Assembly (NCBI RefSeq): GCF_900313065.1
Contig: NZ_OMPU01000012.1
Span: forward strand, 1 to 45,772
From: Kiloniella sp. EL199
Lineage (GTDB): Bacteria > Pseudomonadota > Alphaproteobacteria > Kiloniellales > Kiloniellaceae
DNA length: 45,772 nucleotides
Direction: 5' to 3'
Part shown: piece after piece, positions 18,113 through 26,898 of the stretch
Position numbering within the stretch: the first letter of the stretch is position 1
Layout: every line of letters begins with the position of its first letter
Notes under the pieces: model-generated
Told to the model about the DNA's origin: nothing
The model's input: only the letters and a program-made list of their open reading frames with translations
Database searches by the model: none
Position numbers and translations under genes: made by a program

Positions 18113-18430
18113 TTAATCGCGTCCATCAAAAGGGTCACGGACAAGAGTTTCTCTGTATTTCAAATAACAAAAAACCGTCGCACTTAAACCGGCCCCTAAT
18201 ATCCAAGGGCTTTGGACGAAGTATCCAGCTGTAATCAATCCAAGAGCCAAGGCCGCAAGAACACACACAGGAGCGTCGGCACGATCTCCACACAAATCTA
18301 CCCAGAACTTACGCTGCTTTAGCAAAATCGTATTGAGATCTCCGGTGATAATTGATGCGCCGAGGAAAATTAAAAAACCAAAGCCAATCATACCTGCAAC
18401 TGTAAACGCCTGTTTAAATAAATCTGACAT
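18113..18430 (-). CDS. Small membrane protein, hypothetical
   Basis: A 105-residue protein with three likely membrane helices (about 10-30, 54-72, 74-90) and a cytoplasmic-looking acidic/basic tail RETLVRDPFDGRD. The loop between helices 1 and 2 contains two cysteines flanking an acidic segment (C47 and C56), which could form a disulfide. No family recognised. It lies just downstream of the NicO transporter on the same strand (148-bp gap), so co-expression with that metal operon is possible but not shown. Confidence 0.65.
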   Translation of the reverse strand: MSDLFKQAFTVAGMIGFGFLIFLGASIITGDLNTILLKQRKFWVDLCGDRADAPVCVLAALALGLITAGYFVQSPWILGAGLSATVFCYLKYRETLVRDPFDGRD

Positions 18431-18578
18431 TCATATCTCCCTAGATATGTTTCTGTGGGTATGTCTCCTTGGGAAAAATTACTGTCTTCAATCAAACTCT
18501 ACGAAAATTACAGTTTACCTCAAAATAATCAATTTATGAAATTCGACACGAAAGTACCTTGCCGGAAACTTTTTACTT

Positions 18579-19589
18579 TTATGCAAAGGGATGTTTTGGC
18601 GTCATTAATATATCGGCCAAAAGGAGTATGCCAATAATGGCAATTACGATACCGCCAAGTAAAGAAACATAGCGCCCGAAGTACCCGACATGCACACCCA
18701 TTTCATCCATAATCTTCATCAGGGGAAAGCGTATCCCGCGTGCACCAATCGCTAAAAGAGAAACGGTAATACCTGTCCCAAAAGACATCGCAAGTACCGC
18801 TGCCAGCCCCCCAGCCCAATGCCCGAGAACAAACGCAAGAATGAGAACAAGTAAAGCCCCCGTGCAAGGCCGGATGCCAACTGCGAGGATGATCGCAATT
18901 AAATCACGTCTGGTATGAGGAACATCACCTGATCTTGAATGTTCATGAGCATGGTCCTCATGAGTATGATGATCAGGAGCATGATGTTCACAACAAGTAT
19001 GATGATGTTCTTGAACCTCACTATGATCATGACCACAACAGTCATGAGAGTTCCCCCTTACTCCTCGCCAAATAAGAACCAACCCCACAATGGCAACAGC
19101 ACCATAACTTAATGGTTCCATAACATCTTCGATAGCCAGCGATGTACTACGAACACTTGTTTCCAAAAGAAAATAACAGGTTCCGACAATTAAAATCGCT
19201 GTCAGCCCCTGAACAAAGGAAGATGCCATTGATAGTAAAATTGCTGGTAAAACCTTGGTATCAGTTGTCAAAGTATAGCTGGCAATAACAGCCTTTCCAT
19301 GCCCCGGACCAAGGGCGTGGAAAATCCCATACAAGAAACAAATCCAGATCAGGTAGAGAATTGAATCATAGCCAATACCATCACCAAGCCCTCTGACACC
19401 TTTCCCTAATAGGGCGGAAAAATTTCTTTGTTGTTGTCTAATTTCACTGAGAGTCAAATCAATAATCGATTGATTTTCTACAGAAAAAATGCTGATTATC
19501 CCGGCAATACCAGCAAAGAAAAGTACGACCAAAACAACAGCCAACATAGCACTTGATGATCGCCTGCTCTGGCCTGAAATTTTCAACAT
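18579..19589 (-). CDS. NicO/RcnA-family metal transporter with His-rich loop
   Basis: A 336-residue inner-membrane protein of the NicO family (nickel/cobalt-type). The signature HALGPGHGKA is at 91-100 and GIRPCTGAL at 239-247. A long hydrophilic loop at 182-218 is packed with histidines and cysteines (CCGHDHS, EHHHTCCEHH, HHTHEDHAHEH), a typical metal-buffering segment. It overlaps the DUF1007 gene upstream by seven bases, so translation is coupled. The operon has a near-consensus Zur operator (20339-20361), which argues for zinc as the physiological metal. Direction of transport (uptake versus efflux) cannot be read from sequence; Zur control favours uptake. Confidence 0.9.
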   Translation of the reverse strand: MLKISGQSRRSSSAMLAVVLVVLFFAGIAGIISIFSVENQSIIDLTLSEIRQQQRNFSALLGKGVRGLGDGIGYDSILYLIWICFLYGIFHALGPGHGKAVIASYTLTTDTKVLPAILLSMASSFVQGLTAILIVGTCYFLLETSVRSTSLAIEDVMEPLSYGAVAIVGLVLIWRGVRGNSHDCCGHDHSEVQEHHHTCCEHHAPDHHTHEDHAHEHSRSGDVPHTRRDLIAIILAVGIRPCTGALLVLILAFVLGHWAGGLAAVLAMSFGTGITVSLLAIGARGIRFPLMKIMDEMGVHVGYFGRYVSLLGGIVIAIIGILLLADILMTPKHPFA

Positions 19590-20272
19590 TTTATTTCAAC
19601 CGTCTTGGCAAATATTGATCCTAGATCAGGATTTTCTGCAACCTCTTCATCGCTAAACACTAGGTCGGAAAGACTTGTAGTACTCTCTGCATAGTCGTCA
19701 GGATGTGTAACGCTATGAGTACAACCGCTTTGCGTAGATGGTAGATAAGAAACTGTTTTATCATCAATAAAATCAATAGCGATGAAATATGATGGATCAT
19801 ACATCTGAACCTTCACAGAAGTTCCCGCCTTGATCGGGTCCGCAAGCTCAAGCCTGAATCTTAACAAAAGACGATCATTCAAAACGGTGCCATCTGTCAT
19901 GATTTCTTTTTTGTATTGCAGAACAGACGCGTCTTCCCTCTTAACCTTCAGGAAATAATCCCACTCCTGAAGGTTTCCGACGGCTTCTTTGGCAAAGGTT
20001 AGTAACTCGGGCTTCTCGACTTTACCGCTCTGATCCTCATCCAGATCAGATAATACAGAGGCTGTGTAGAGATCATCAAAAATCCATACAGGTTCCAAAG
20101 CAGAGACTTCACCCGCATCATTTCGGTGGATAATAAGCGCTGCATCAACCCAGACATGGGGGTGTGATTGCGCATAAGCAGGGTATAACAAAACAAGTAA
20201 AAACATTGTACGGGTTGCACACCTCCAACCCTGCTTTATCAGGCGTACACCCACTCGTTTACAAGAAATCAC
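19583..20272 (-). CDS. DUF1007 family periplasmic protein (metal transport partner)
   Basis: A 229-residue exported protein. The GTG start at 20272 has AAAGGA ten bases upstream; an ATG at 20206 would give a shorter signal peptide (MFLLVLLYPAYAQS). The mature end SHPHVWVDA is the hallmark of DUF1007, and its histidines suggest metal binding. An EF-hand-like acidic loop (DLDEDQSGKVEKPE) is at about 76-89. DUF1007 proteins accompany NicO transporters and are thought to hand metal to them. Here the stop overlaps the transporter start, and the pair is preceded by a Zur-type operator, so this is probably a zinc-starvation-induced periplasmic component. Confidence 0.88.
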   Translation of the reverse strand: MISCKRVGVRLIKQGWRCATRTMFLLVLLYPAYAQSHPHVWVDAALIIHRNDAGEVSALEPVWIFDDLYTASVLSDLDEDQSGKVEKPELLTFAKEAVGNLQEWDYFLKVKREDASVLQYKKEIMTDGTVLNDRLLLRFRLELADPIKAGTSVKVQMYDPSYFIAIDFIDDKTVSYLPSTQSGCTHSVTHPDDYAESTTSLSDLVFSDEEVAENPDLGSIFAKTVEIKC

Positions 20273-20338
20273 TCTGATCTGTTCCTTTACAATATAATCG
20301 TCACTTTTAAATTACATTAAATTATGACAGCAAAACGA

Positions 20339-20361
20339 CAATAGTTATATTATAACATTTC
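20339..20361 (-). promoter_or_regulatory. Zur (zinc uptake regulator) operator
   Basis: The 13-bp core GTTATATTATAAC (20344-20356) is a perfect palindrome around a central T and matches the known Zur core GTTATANTATAAC. The right side extends the match through TATAACATTTC (20351-20361, 11 of 11), and the left half matches at 8 of 11. On the minus strand it includes a TATAAT that could be the -10 element. It is about 70-90 bases upstream of the DUF1007-NicO operon start and nothing else is in position to use it. Confidence 0.8.
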
Positions 20362-20422
20362 AAAGATACAAGCGATCAGGCTCACAGTATAAATTGCCAG
20401 ACACGACAAAACGCCAGACAAT

Positions 20423-21565
20423 CTATTCCATAGCTTTGGCACGCATCTCAAGCGCTGCAAGTTCGGATGCCTTTGCATAGCTGTTGGCTTCTTTTCTATA
20501 CGCCACAAAACTATCAAAGATCTCTTTTGCCAGTGAGCTTGTTTTGCTGATTTCAGTAAGTGTTTCTTCGGACGCTTTATAGAGCGCCTTCATCACATCA
20601 TCCGGGAAACGACGCAATTCAACACCCTCTTTTGCCAATAAGGGTTCGAAAGACTTCACATTGCCATAAGTAAAGTCAGCATAGCTTTCATTTGCTGATG
20701 CCATAACCGCACGCTTAACAATCTCTTTCAAGTCATCAGGCAAAGCATCATAAGCAGCTTTGTTCACGGTCGCTTCCAGCGCGGGGCCAATTTCATGGAA
20801 GGCAGGCATGTAGTAATAGTTCGCAACTTTATAAAGACCAAAGGCAATATCGTTCCAGGGGCCAATCCATTCCGCAGCATCGACAGTACCGGACTTCATA
20901 GCCGCAAAAATTTCACCTGGTGGCATCAGAACAACATTTACACCCAACTTCCGCATGGCCTCGCCACCCAGACCTGCGATCCGCATTTTGACGCCTTGCA
21001 GATCTTCCAGACTATTGATTTCTTTACGAAACCACCCTCCGGCTTGCGGACCGGAAGATCCGGCGTAAAAAGGCAAAACGCCAAAGGGTTCATAAGCCCG
21101 TTGCCAAAGGTCCTGACCACCGCCGAAATAAAGCCACCCCATGTATTCGGCAACACTCAAGCCAAAAGGAACACCCGTAAAAAAATGAAAGGCCTTGTCT
21201 TTCCCCTGCCAATAATAAGGGGTTGCATGCCCCATCTGGGCGACACCATTTGATACCGCATCAAAAACTTCAAAGGGGGGCACCAGCTCGCCGCCGGCAT
21301 ATATATCAACACGCAGATGACCACCGGACATTGTTGTAATCATCTCGGCCAACCGCTGGGCATTCATCCCCACACCGGGCGAATTGCGTGGCCAACTCAT
21401 TGCCATTTTCCAGGTTATCGTGTCTTGAGCTTTCACAATTGCAGGGGCAGCAAGAGTCGCTGCGCCGGCTGTAACCAAGGCCCCAAAAGCTTGCCTTCGG
21501 TCCAGAACCCTAGACTGCTGATCTTGATTCTCACGAATCCCGGTTGTGATCTTTTTGTCGGTCAT
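20423..21565 (-). CDS. dctP: TRAP transporter substrate-binding protein (DctP/TakP-like)
   Basis: A 380-residue periplasmic binding protein of the mannitol/chloroaromatic (FcbT1/TakP) branch. I start at ATG 21565, which has GGGGG five bases upstream; the frame continues to a GTG at 21577. The signal region contains RRQAF followed by a hydrophobic stretch and APAIVKAQ, consistent with Tat export. Binding-site segments MRIAGLGGEAMRKLG and AAEWIGPWNDIAFGLYK are typical; the arginine in the first is expected to bind the substrate carboxylate. TakP binds alpha-keto acids, but substrate is not certain here. No DctQ/DctM is adjacent; the large permease at 1-1593 is of the matching branch. Confidence 0.92.
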   Translation of the reverse strand: MTDKKITTGIRENQDQQSRVLDRRQAFGALVTAGAATLAAPAIVKAQDTITWKMAMSWPRNSPGVGMNAQRLAEMITTMSGGHLRVDIYAGGELVPPFEVFDAVSNGVAQMGHATPYYWQGKDKAFHFFTGVPFGLSVAEYMGWLYFGGGQDLWQRAYEPFGVLPFYAGSSGPQAGGWFRKEINSLEDLQGVKMRIAGLGGEAMRKLGVNVVLMPPGEIFAAMKSGTVDAAEWIGPWNDIAFGLYKVANYYYMPAFHEIGPALEATVNKAAYDALPDDLKEIVKRAVMASANESYADFTYGNVKSFEPLLAKEGVELRRFPDDVMKALYKASEETLTEISKTSSLAKEIFDSFVAYRKEANSYAKASELAALEMRAKAME

Positions 21566-21690
21566 AGCGGCCCCCACAGTTTATACGAGAAACCACTTTA
21601 CCTTCTCCCCTGTCAGACGCAATGCCAGAGAAGATCATCACACAAAAATAACTTCGAACCAGCCTTTGGCCAATTTTGGAGTGAAGATAC

Positions 21691-22923
21691 TCAAGTCAGC
21701 GATGAAACAGAGGATTTTTCAGGTTCCAGGAAAAAAACTGTCAAAGTCGCAACAACGAGCATCATGGTCGATGCAAGTAAGCAAGCTTCAAGACCTGCAT
21801 ATTGAAAAATCAGCCCGGAAAGCAGTGTTCCCACTAAACGACCAATCGCATTAGCCATGTAATAGAAGCCAACATTCAGTGCAACTTTGTCTGAATCAGA
21901 ACAAGCGACAATAAGATAGGAATGCAAAGAAGAATTAACAGCGAAAACAAAACCAAAAACGAGAAGCCCAACCAGAAGAAAGGCGCCAGAAAAAGATAAA
22001 TCCTGCCATAAAACGACGGCGATCACGGCAGGCAGTATTGCCAAAGCACCCCCCCAGAAGCGCGCAGCCCCAATTCCTGAATGTGGGTCTTTTACTTTTT
22101 GTGTGAGCTTTGGTACCAGTGCCTGAACAGTGCCATAACCAATCACCCATAGCGCCATAAAGGCCCCGACTTCATCAAAAGACCAGCCAAGAGTGGAATA
22201 GAGAAAAACAGGCAACCCAACCACAAACCACACATCTCTTGCTGCGAAGAGAAAGATTCTCGCAAACGAAAGAACATTTATCGCTCTTGATTTTGAAAAG
22301 AGTTCCTTGGTACGGATTTTTTGCTTTGCTTTTCCCAGGTCAACCTTAACCACCAGCGCCGTAGTTCCCAGAACAACTACTAATGACAAAGCCATCAAAA
22401 GTAGAGAATTTTCAAACCCGACCCATTCCAACAAAACACCGCCGAGCAAAAAACCAAGGCCTTTGAGAGCATTCTTAGAGCCAGTTAAAATTGCAACCCA
22501 TCGGAACAGCGTTCCTTTGTCTTCGCCATCATCCTTAACCACAAGCTTTACTGCAGACTTGGAACTCATCTTGGTCAGATCTTTGGCAACACCAGACAGA
22601 GCCTGTGCCCCCATGACATAGATGATCGAAAAATCAATCGACCAGTCTGCACGCAACTGAGAGAGTAATCCCAGAGCGACAATTTGAGTGGCAAGGCCTA
22701 AAAAAAGTGTCAATCGAAGGCCAAAACGCGCCGCAATCCAGCCTCCAACAAAGTTGGTCACAATGCCCATAGCTTCGTAAAGCAAGAACAGATAAGCCAA
22801 ATCAAGTGGCGTAAAACCCAGACGGTGGAAGTGTAACAACACCAACATGCGCAAGGCACCATCTGTCAGGGTAAACCCCCAGTAGGCCGCGGTTACAGCA
22901 CCATAACTCCGTAAATCAGACAT
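21691..22923 (-). CDS. arsJ: Organoarsenical efflux MFS transporter ArsJ
   Basis: A 410-residue 12-helix major facilitator. I recognise ArsJ from the conserved N-terminus AAYWGFTLTDGALRMLVLLH, the QALSGVAKDLTKMSSKSAVK segment and LTGSKNALKGLGF. ArsJ exports 1-arseno-3-phosphoglycerate, which GAPDH makes from arsenate and glyceraldehyde 3-phosphate; the product decays outside the cell to arsenate. The dedicated GAPDH lies 69 bases upstream on the same strand, giving a gap-arsJ operon. No arsR, arsB or arsC is in the window, so this pair may stand alone or be unlinked from a main ars cluster. Confidence 0.92.
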   Translation of the reverse strand: MSDLRSYGAVTAAYWGFTLTDGALRMLVLLHFHRLGFTPLDLAYLFLLYEAMGIVTNFVGGWIAARFGLRLTLFLGLATQIVALGLLSQLRADWSIDFSIIYVMGAQALSGVAKDLTKMSSKSAVKLVVKDDGEDKGTLFRWVAILTGSKNALKGLGFLLGGVLLEWVGFENSLLLMALSLVVVLGTTALVVKVDLGKAKQKIRTKELFSKSRAINVLSFARIFLFAARDVWFVVGLPVFLYSTLGWSFDEVGAFMALWVIGYGTVQALVPKLTQKVKDPHSGIGAARFWGGALAILPAVIAVVLWQDLSFSGAFLLVGLLVFGFVFAVNSSLHSYLIVACSDSDKVALNVGFYYMANAIGRLVGTLLSGLIFQYAGLEACLLASTMMLVVATLTVFFLEPEKSSVSSLT

Positions 22924-22992
22924 TGAATTTACCTGTCAGTTCCTGCGACAAATGCTCAGATCTCTGACGGACCTGACGCGTGCCCTTTTACA

Positions 22993-24006
22993 TCAATGAA
23001 GATCACGGCTGACCATAGACAGCAAATCTGCCATACGATTAACGTATCCCCATTCATTATCATACCAAGCATAGATTTTTAGATGACGCTTATCCACAAC
23101 CATCGTGCTTGGTCCATCAATGATTACAGAACGAGGATCATTGACAAAATCAGTAGAGACAAGTGGCCGGCTTTCAAACCCGAGGATATCCTTTAACTCT
23201 CCGTCTGCAGCGGCCTGAAAGAGCTGATTAACCTCCTCTACTGTTGTATCCTGCGCCAATTCAAAGACACAGTCTGTCAAAGAAGCATTCAGAAGGGGAA
23301 CTCTTACCGCATGGCCGTTCAACTTCCCTTTTAGCTCCGGGTAGATCATTGTAATCGCGGTCGCAGATCCCGTCGTTGTCGGGATCAAAGAATTAAGACC
23401 TGATCGTGCCCGTCTCAAGTCTTTATGCGGGGCGTCCACCATGACCTGTGTGTTGGTAACATCATGTATCGTTGTTATGGACCCACGTTCAATACCCAGC
23501 GCTTCATGGATTACCTTGATCACAGGGGCAATGCAGTTCGTCGTACAGGATGCCGCCGTCAAAATATGATCTTTGGCCGGGTCATAAAGCGCTTCATTGA
23601 CCCCATAGACCAGATTGGGCACTCCTTCGGACTTAACAGGCGCAGCCACCAGAATCTTCTTGACCCCTTCATCAAGGTAGGGCGTCAAAACTTCTTTGCT
23701 TTTGAACTTTCCCGAACATTCAAGCACCACATCCACACCGCGATCAGCCCACCCGACATGCGAAATATTTTTCTCTTCGGAAAAGCTGATCGCCTGCCCT
23801 TCGACAATGATGTTATCTCCGTCAACATCAATGGATTTATCCCAATGGCCATGGACAGTATCAAATTCCAACAAATGTGCAGCACACTCGACACCGCCAC
23901 TGATTTCATTGATATGGACAATATCGATACCTTCCATGTCCCACGCAGCCCGCAGCACAAGTTTTCCCATACGGCCAAAGCCATTGATACCCACACGTAC
24001 TGCCAC
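22993..24006 (-). CDS. ArsJ-associated glyceraldehyde-3-phosphate dehydrogenase
   Basis: NAD-dependent GAPDH that in this setting uses arsenate to form 1-arseno-3-phosphoglycerate for ArsJ. The Rossmann start [14 protein letters not shown], catalytic [11 protein letters not shown] (cysteine about residue 154) and C-terminal [12 protein letters not shown] are intact. I choose GTG 24006 because AGAAGGA lies eight bases before it and it fits the GAPDH N-terminus exactly; an upstream ATG at 24045 would add 13 residues. The glycolytic GAPDH is not in the window, and the close downstream arsJ argues that this copy serves arsenate resistance. Two inverted repeats upstream (24096-24146) could bind a regulator. 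Confidence 0.92.
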   Translation of the reverse strand: MAVRVGINGFGRMGKLVLRAAWDMEGIDIVHINEISGGVECAAHLLEFDTVHGHWDKSIDVDGDNIIVEGQAISFSEEKNISHVGWADRGVDVVLECSGKFKSKEVLTPYLDEGVKKILVAAPVKSEGVPNLVYGVNEALYDPAKDHILTAASCTTNCIAPVIKVIHEALGIERGSITTIHDVTNTQVMVDAPHKDLRRARSGLNSLIPTTTGSATAITMIYPELKGKLNGHAVRVPLLNASLTDCVFELAQDTTVEEVNQLFQAAADGELKDILGFESRPLVSTDFVNDPRSVIIDGPSTMVVDKRHLKIYAWYDNEWGYVNRMADLLSMVSRDLH

Positions 24007-24095
24007 TTTTTTGATCCTTCTATGCTTGAGAATTTCATTCAACATTGCCCTGAGAAGCCTCTCATACCTTTAAGCAACGTCAGTGCAATAAAAAC

Positions 24096-24146
24096 ATTAT
24101 TTCGAATATATTGGAAATAATAAATAACGCACATGAATTTTTCATG
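24096..24146. promoter_or_regulatory. Two inverted repeats in the gap-arsJ / flavoprotein divergent promoter region
   Basis: ATTATTTC (24096-24103) and GAAATAAT (24114-24121) are perfect 8-bp arms around a 10-bp spacer. CATGAA (24132-24137) and TTCATG (24141-24146) are 6-bp arms around TTT. Both lie between two divergent genes, 90-140 bases from the GAPDH start and about 100-150 bases from the flavoprotein start. Position and symmetry suggest operators; the cognate regulators are unknown. Confidence 0.45.
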
Positions 24147-24247
24147 ACGCCCATCATGAACAACAAAAAAACCTCTATTAGCAGAATGAAAGCATCATAA
24201 ATAAATCTTGTTGGTGTCTCTCACTTGCTTCTGACATCATCTCGGTA

Positions 24248-26380
24248 ATGAGCTTAAACAAACAAGCCACAAGTACGTCAGCAGATATCTGGAAATCTAA
24301 CATGCCCTCTCCCAGTACTCTTAATTCCCGGTACGATATCCTTTTTGAGCCGATTAAAATCGGTCCCGTTACAATGAAGAACAGATTTTATCAGGTTCCT
24401 CATTGTAATGGATTGGGTTATGCTCGCCCGCAAAGCCTTGCTGCGATGCGTGGCATCAAAGCCGAGGGTGGTTGGGGAGTTGTCTGTACAGAAGAGGTCG
24501 AAATTCATCCTTCTTCAGAAATATCACCTTATATCGAAAGGCGGCTCTGGGATAAATTCGACATCCCCGCCCACCAACTGATGACATCAGCTGTCCACGA
24601 ACATGGCGCACTTGCGGGTATCGAGCTTGTTCACAATGGTTTCCATGCCCCGAACAGAACATCGCGACTGCCCCCTATGGCCCCTTCCGCCATGCCTGTC
24701 GATGCCTATGATCCGGTTCATGCCCGTGCGATGGATTTAACCGACATTAAAAATTTCCGAAGGTGGTATCGTCAGGCTGCACTGAATGCACGCGACGCGG
24801 GCTATGACATTATCTATGTCTATGCGGGCCACTGTATGACAACCCTTATGCATTTTATGTTGGATCGTTATAACCACCGAAGTGATAGCTATGGCGGCTC
24901 CTTGAAAAACCGAGTTCGCCTTACTCGTGAGGTAATTTCGGAAGTGAAAGAGGCTGTTGGTGACCAATGTGCCATAGCTTTCCGTTTTGCCGTTGATGAA
25001 CTTATGGGCAAACATGGCATGACATCAGAGGGTGAAGCACAGGAAGTCGTCGGGCTCCTCGCCGAGCTACCGGATCTTTGGGATGTGAACATCAGTGGTT
25101 GGTCACATGATTCGTCAACCGCACGTTTCGAACCAATCGAAGGTTATCAGGAGAAATATACATCTTTTGTGAAGTCCCTGACCACAAAACCGGTTGTCGG
25201 CGTGGGGCGTTTCACGTCACCAGATGACATGGTTTCTCAACTCAAACGTGGCGTTCTTGACCTCATTGGGGCTGCACGGCCATCAATCGCCGATCCTTTC
25301 TTGCCAAACAAAATAGCCCAGGGGCGTATCGATGCGATACGGGAATGCATAGGGTGCAATATCTGCGTCAGTGGTGATAACCTTAGCGTCCCTATTCGCT
25401 GCACACAAAACCCGACAATGGGCGAAGAATGGCGTCGTAAATGGCATCCTGAAAAAATCGAGCCAAAGGCATCGGACAGTTCTGTACTTGTTGTCGGTGC
25501 AGGCCCCTCAGGGCTTGAAGCAGCCCTACAACTCGCCAACAGAGGTTATCAGGTCACCTTGGCAGAAGCGGGACAAGACCTTGGCGGGCGGGCAACAAAA
25601 GAAAGTCAGCTTCCCGGTCTATCCAGCTATGCCCGCGTCCGGGATTATCGTGTCAACCTTATCTCTCAAATGGCCAGCGTTGAAATTTACAAAGACAGTC
25701 CCCTAGATCGAGATGCCATACTGGACTTTGGCTTTCCTCATGTCTTACTCGCCACAGGCTCCCAATGGCGCCGCAATGGCACCGGACGAAATCATCAACA
25801 ACCTATTCCGGGATTGAACACTCTCCCAAGCTTTACCCCTGATGATATAATGAGAGGAGAAATCCCAGCAGGACACATCATCATCTTTGATGATGATCAC
25901 TATTACATGGGCGGCGTGCTCGCTGAAAAACTTATCAACGACGGGCATAAAGTAACCTTGGTTACGCCAGCAACGAAGGTATCCGCATGGAGTGAATACA
26001 CGCTTGAACAAGAAAAGATACAGGCAAAGCTTATCAATATTGGCGTAGAACTCATCACAAATCAGGCAGTGTCAAATGTTGTTGAGAATCAGATAGAGCT
26101 ATCCTGTACTTACACAGGCAAAACCACAAAAATCATTGGTGATTGTTTGCTACTTGTAACAGCCAGGGATGCCAATGACACTTTATTTCATCAGCTAAGG
26201 CGTAATCCTGACAGGCTGGATCAAGCCGGAATTAAAACCTTGGAAGTCATTGGAGATGCCTATTCCCCGGGTTCTTTGGCATCGGCAGTTTACTACGGTC
26301 ATCTAGCCGCGAGATGCCTGGAGGGCGAAAGTTGGGACGCGGCTCTATTTGATGGGGAAAGACCCGGTTTGATTTCCTGA
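24248..26380 (+). CDS. Trimethylamine-dehydrogenase-like FMN/[4Fe-4S]/FAD oxidoreductase
   Basis: A 710-residue flavoprotein: an FMN TIM barrel (about 28-365), a [4Fe-4S] cluster (C367, C370, C373, C385) and an FAD/NAD-like domain starting at VLVVGAGPSG (413-422). By position it aligns with Methylophilus TMADH. The cysteine that binds FMN covalently is conserved (PHC, C53), as are the triad Y192/H195/D288 and flavin-contacting R246. The aromatic substrate bowl is changed: TMADH Tyr60 corresponds to E83 and Trp355 to D377, and only W285 (Trp264) remains. It is therefore an amine or betaine oxidoreductase of this family, but probably not for trimethylamine. It is followed by AsnC, enolase-family and hydroxyacid dehydrogenase genes. 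Confidence 0.85.
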   Translation: MSLNKQATSTSADIWKSNMPSPSTLNSRYDILFEPIKIGPVTMKNRFYQVPHCNGLGYARPQSLAAMRGIKAEGGWGVVCTEEVEIHPSSEISPYIERRLWDKFDIPAHQLMTSAVHEHGALAGIELVHNGFHAPNRTSRLPPMAPSAMPVDAYDPVHARAMDLTDIKNFRRWYRQAALNARDAGYDIIYVYAGHCMTTLMHFMLDRYNHRSDSYGGSLKNRVRLTREVISEVKEAVGDQCAIAFRFAVDELMGKHGMTSEGEAQEVVGLLAELPDLWDVNISGWSHDSSTARFEPIEGYQEKYTSFVKSLTTKPVVGVGRFTSPDDMVSQLKRGVLDLIGAARPSIADPFLPNKIAQGRIDAIRECIGCNICVSGDNLSVPIRCTQNPTMGEEWRRKWHPEKIEPKASDSSVLVVGAGPSGLEAALQLANRGYQVTLAEAGQDLGGRATKESQLPGLSSYARVRDYRVNLISQMASVEIYKDSPLDRDAILDFGFPHVLLATGSQWRRNGTGRNHQQPIPGLNTLPSFTPDDIMRGEIPAGHIIIFDDDHYYMGGVLAEKLINDGHKVTLVTPATKVSAWSEYTLEQEKIQAKLINIGVELITNQAVSNVVENQIELSCTYTGKTTKIIGDCLLLVTARDANDTLFHQLRRNPDRLDQAGIKTLEVIGDAYSPGSLASAVYYGHLAARCLEGESWDAALFDGERPGLIS

Positions 26381-26388
26381 CTCAACTA

Positions 26389-26727
26389 TCAAGCGCACAT
26401 CCTCATATCTGAATGACTCGGATTATAACTCGGCACTTCAATTGATTTAACGACATAGCTTGCGGAATTCACTGTAAAAATCTCGTTGATTTTGCCTGCA
26501 AGGATATAAGCACGTTGCTGTGACAGTCCCTCGACAATAATGGAAATGATCTGTGTACCGTCCAAGTTGGCATCGGCTTTCACATTGCATGGTGTCACCC
26601 CAATCAAGGCAAAGTACTCTAATACCCGCAATAGTGTGTTGGGCTCACTCATTGCGACAATATCAAACTCGACCCGCCTATTTTCACTTGTGTTTCGCGT
26701 TGTTGTATTTGGTGTTGTTTTTGGCAC
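26389..26727 (-). CDS. Stand-alone ACT domain protein
   Basis: A 112-residue protein with one ACT domain (about 18-95): FDIVAMSEPNTLLRVLEYFA, then IGVTPCNVKADANLDGTQII and the final strand YVVKSIEV. The resemblance is to the small regulatory subunit type (IlvM/IlvN-like). ACT domains bind amino acids and control enzymes or regulators. No acetolactate synthase large subunit is nearby. It is convergent with the flavoprotein (8-base gap) and divergent from the Lrp/AsnC regulator (171-bp gap), so it may sense an amino acid relevant to this locus. The N-terminal 17 residues are Thr/Asn-rich and probably disordered. Confidence 0.75.
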   Translation of the reverse strand: MPKTTPNTTTRNTSENRRVEFDIVAMSEPNTLLRVLEYFALIGVTPCNVKADANLDGTQIISIIVEGLSQQRAYILAGKINEIFTVNSASYVVKSIEVPSYNPSHSDMRMCA

Positions 26728-26898
26728 AAAAATTCATCCCACTTACGATCATTCAGTATTTTGCTCAAAGCCAAGATCTCTATCTTTGCTCTGATACAGC
26801 CAGTATCTCAAAAGAACGCAGGTATTTCTTCCCCAATACCTCTTTGAAATGCTACCATTGGAAACAATATCCCTTTTAGGCAAACATTATCGGGAAAA

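Noticed and set aside
20795-21253. 152-codon plus-strand frame opposite dctP
   Set aside because: Antisense to a clear binding protein with a signal peptide and family motifs; no own ribosome-binding site.
23425-24120. 231-codon plus-strand frame opposite the GAPDH gene
   Set aside because: Long but antisense to a fully conserved GAPDH; composition is that of a shadow frame.
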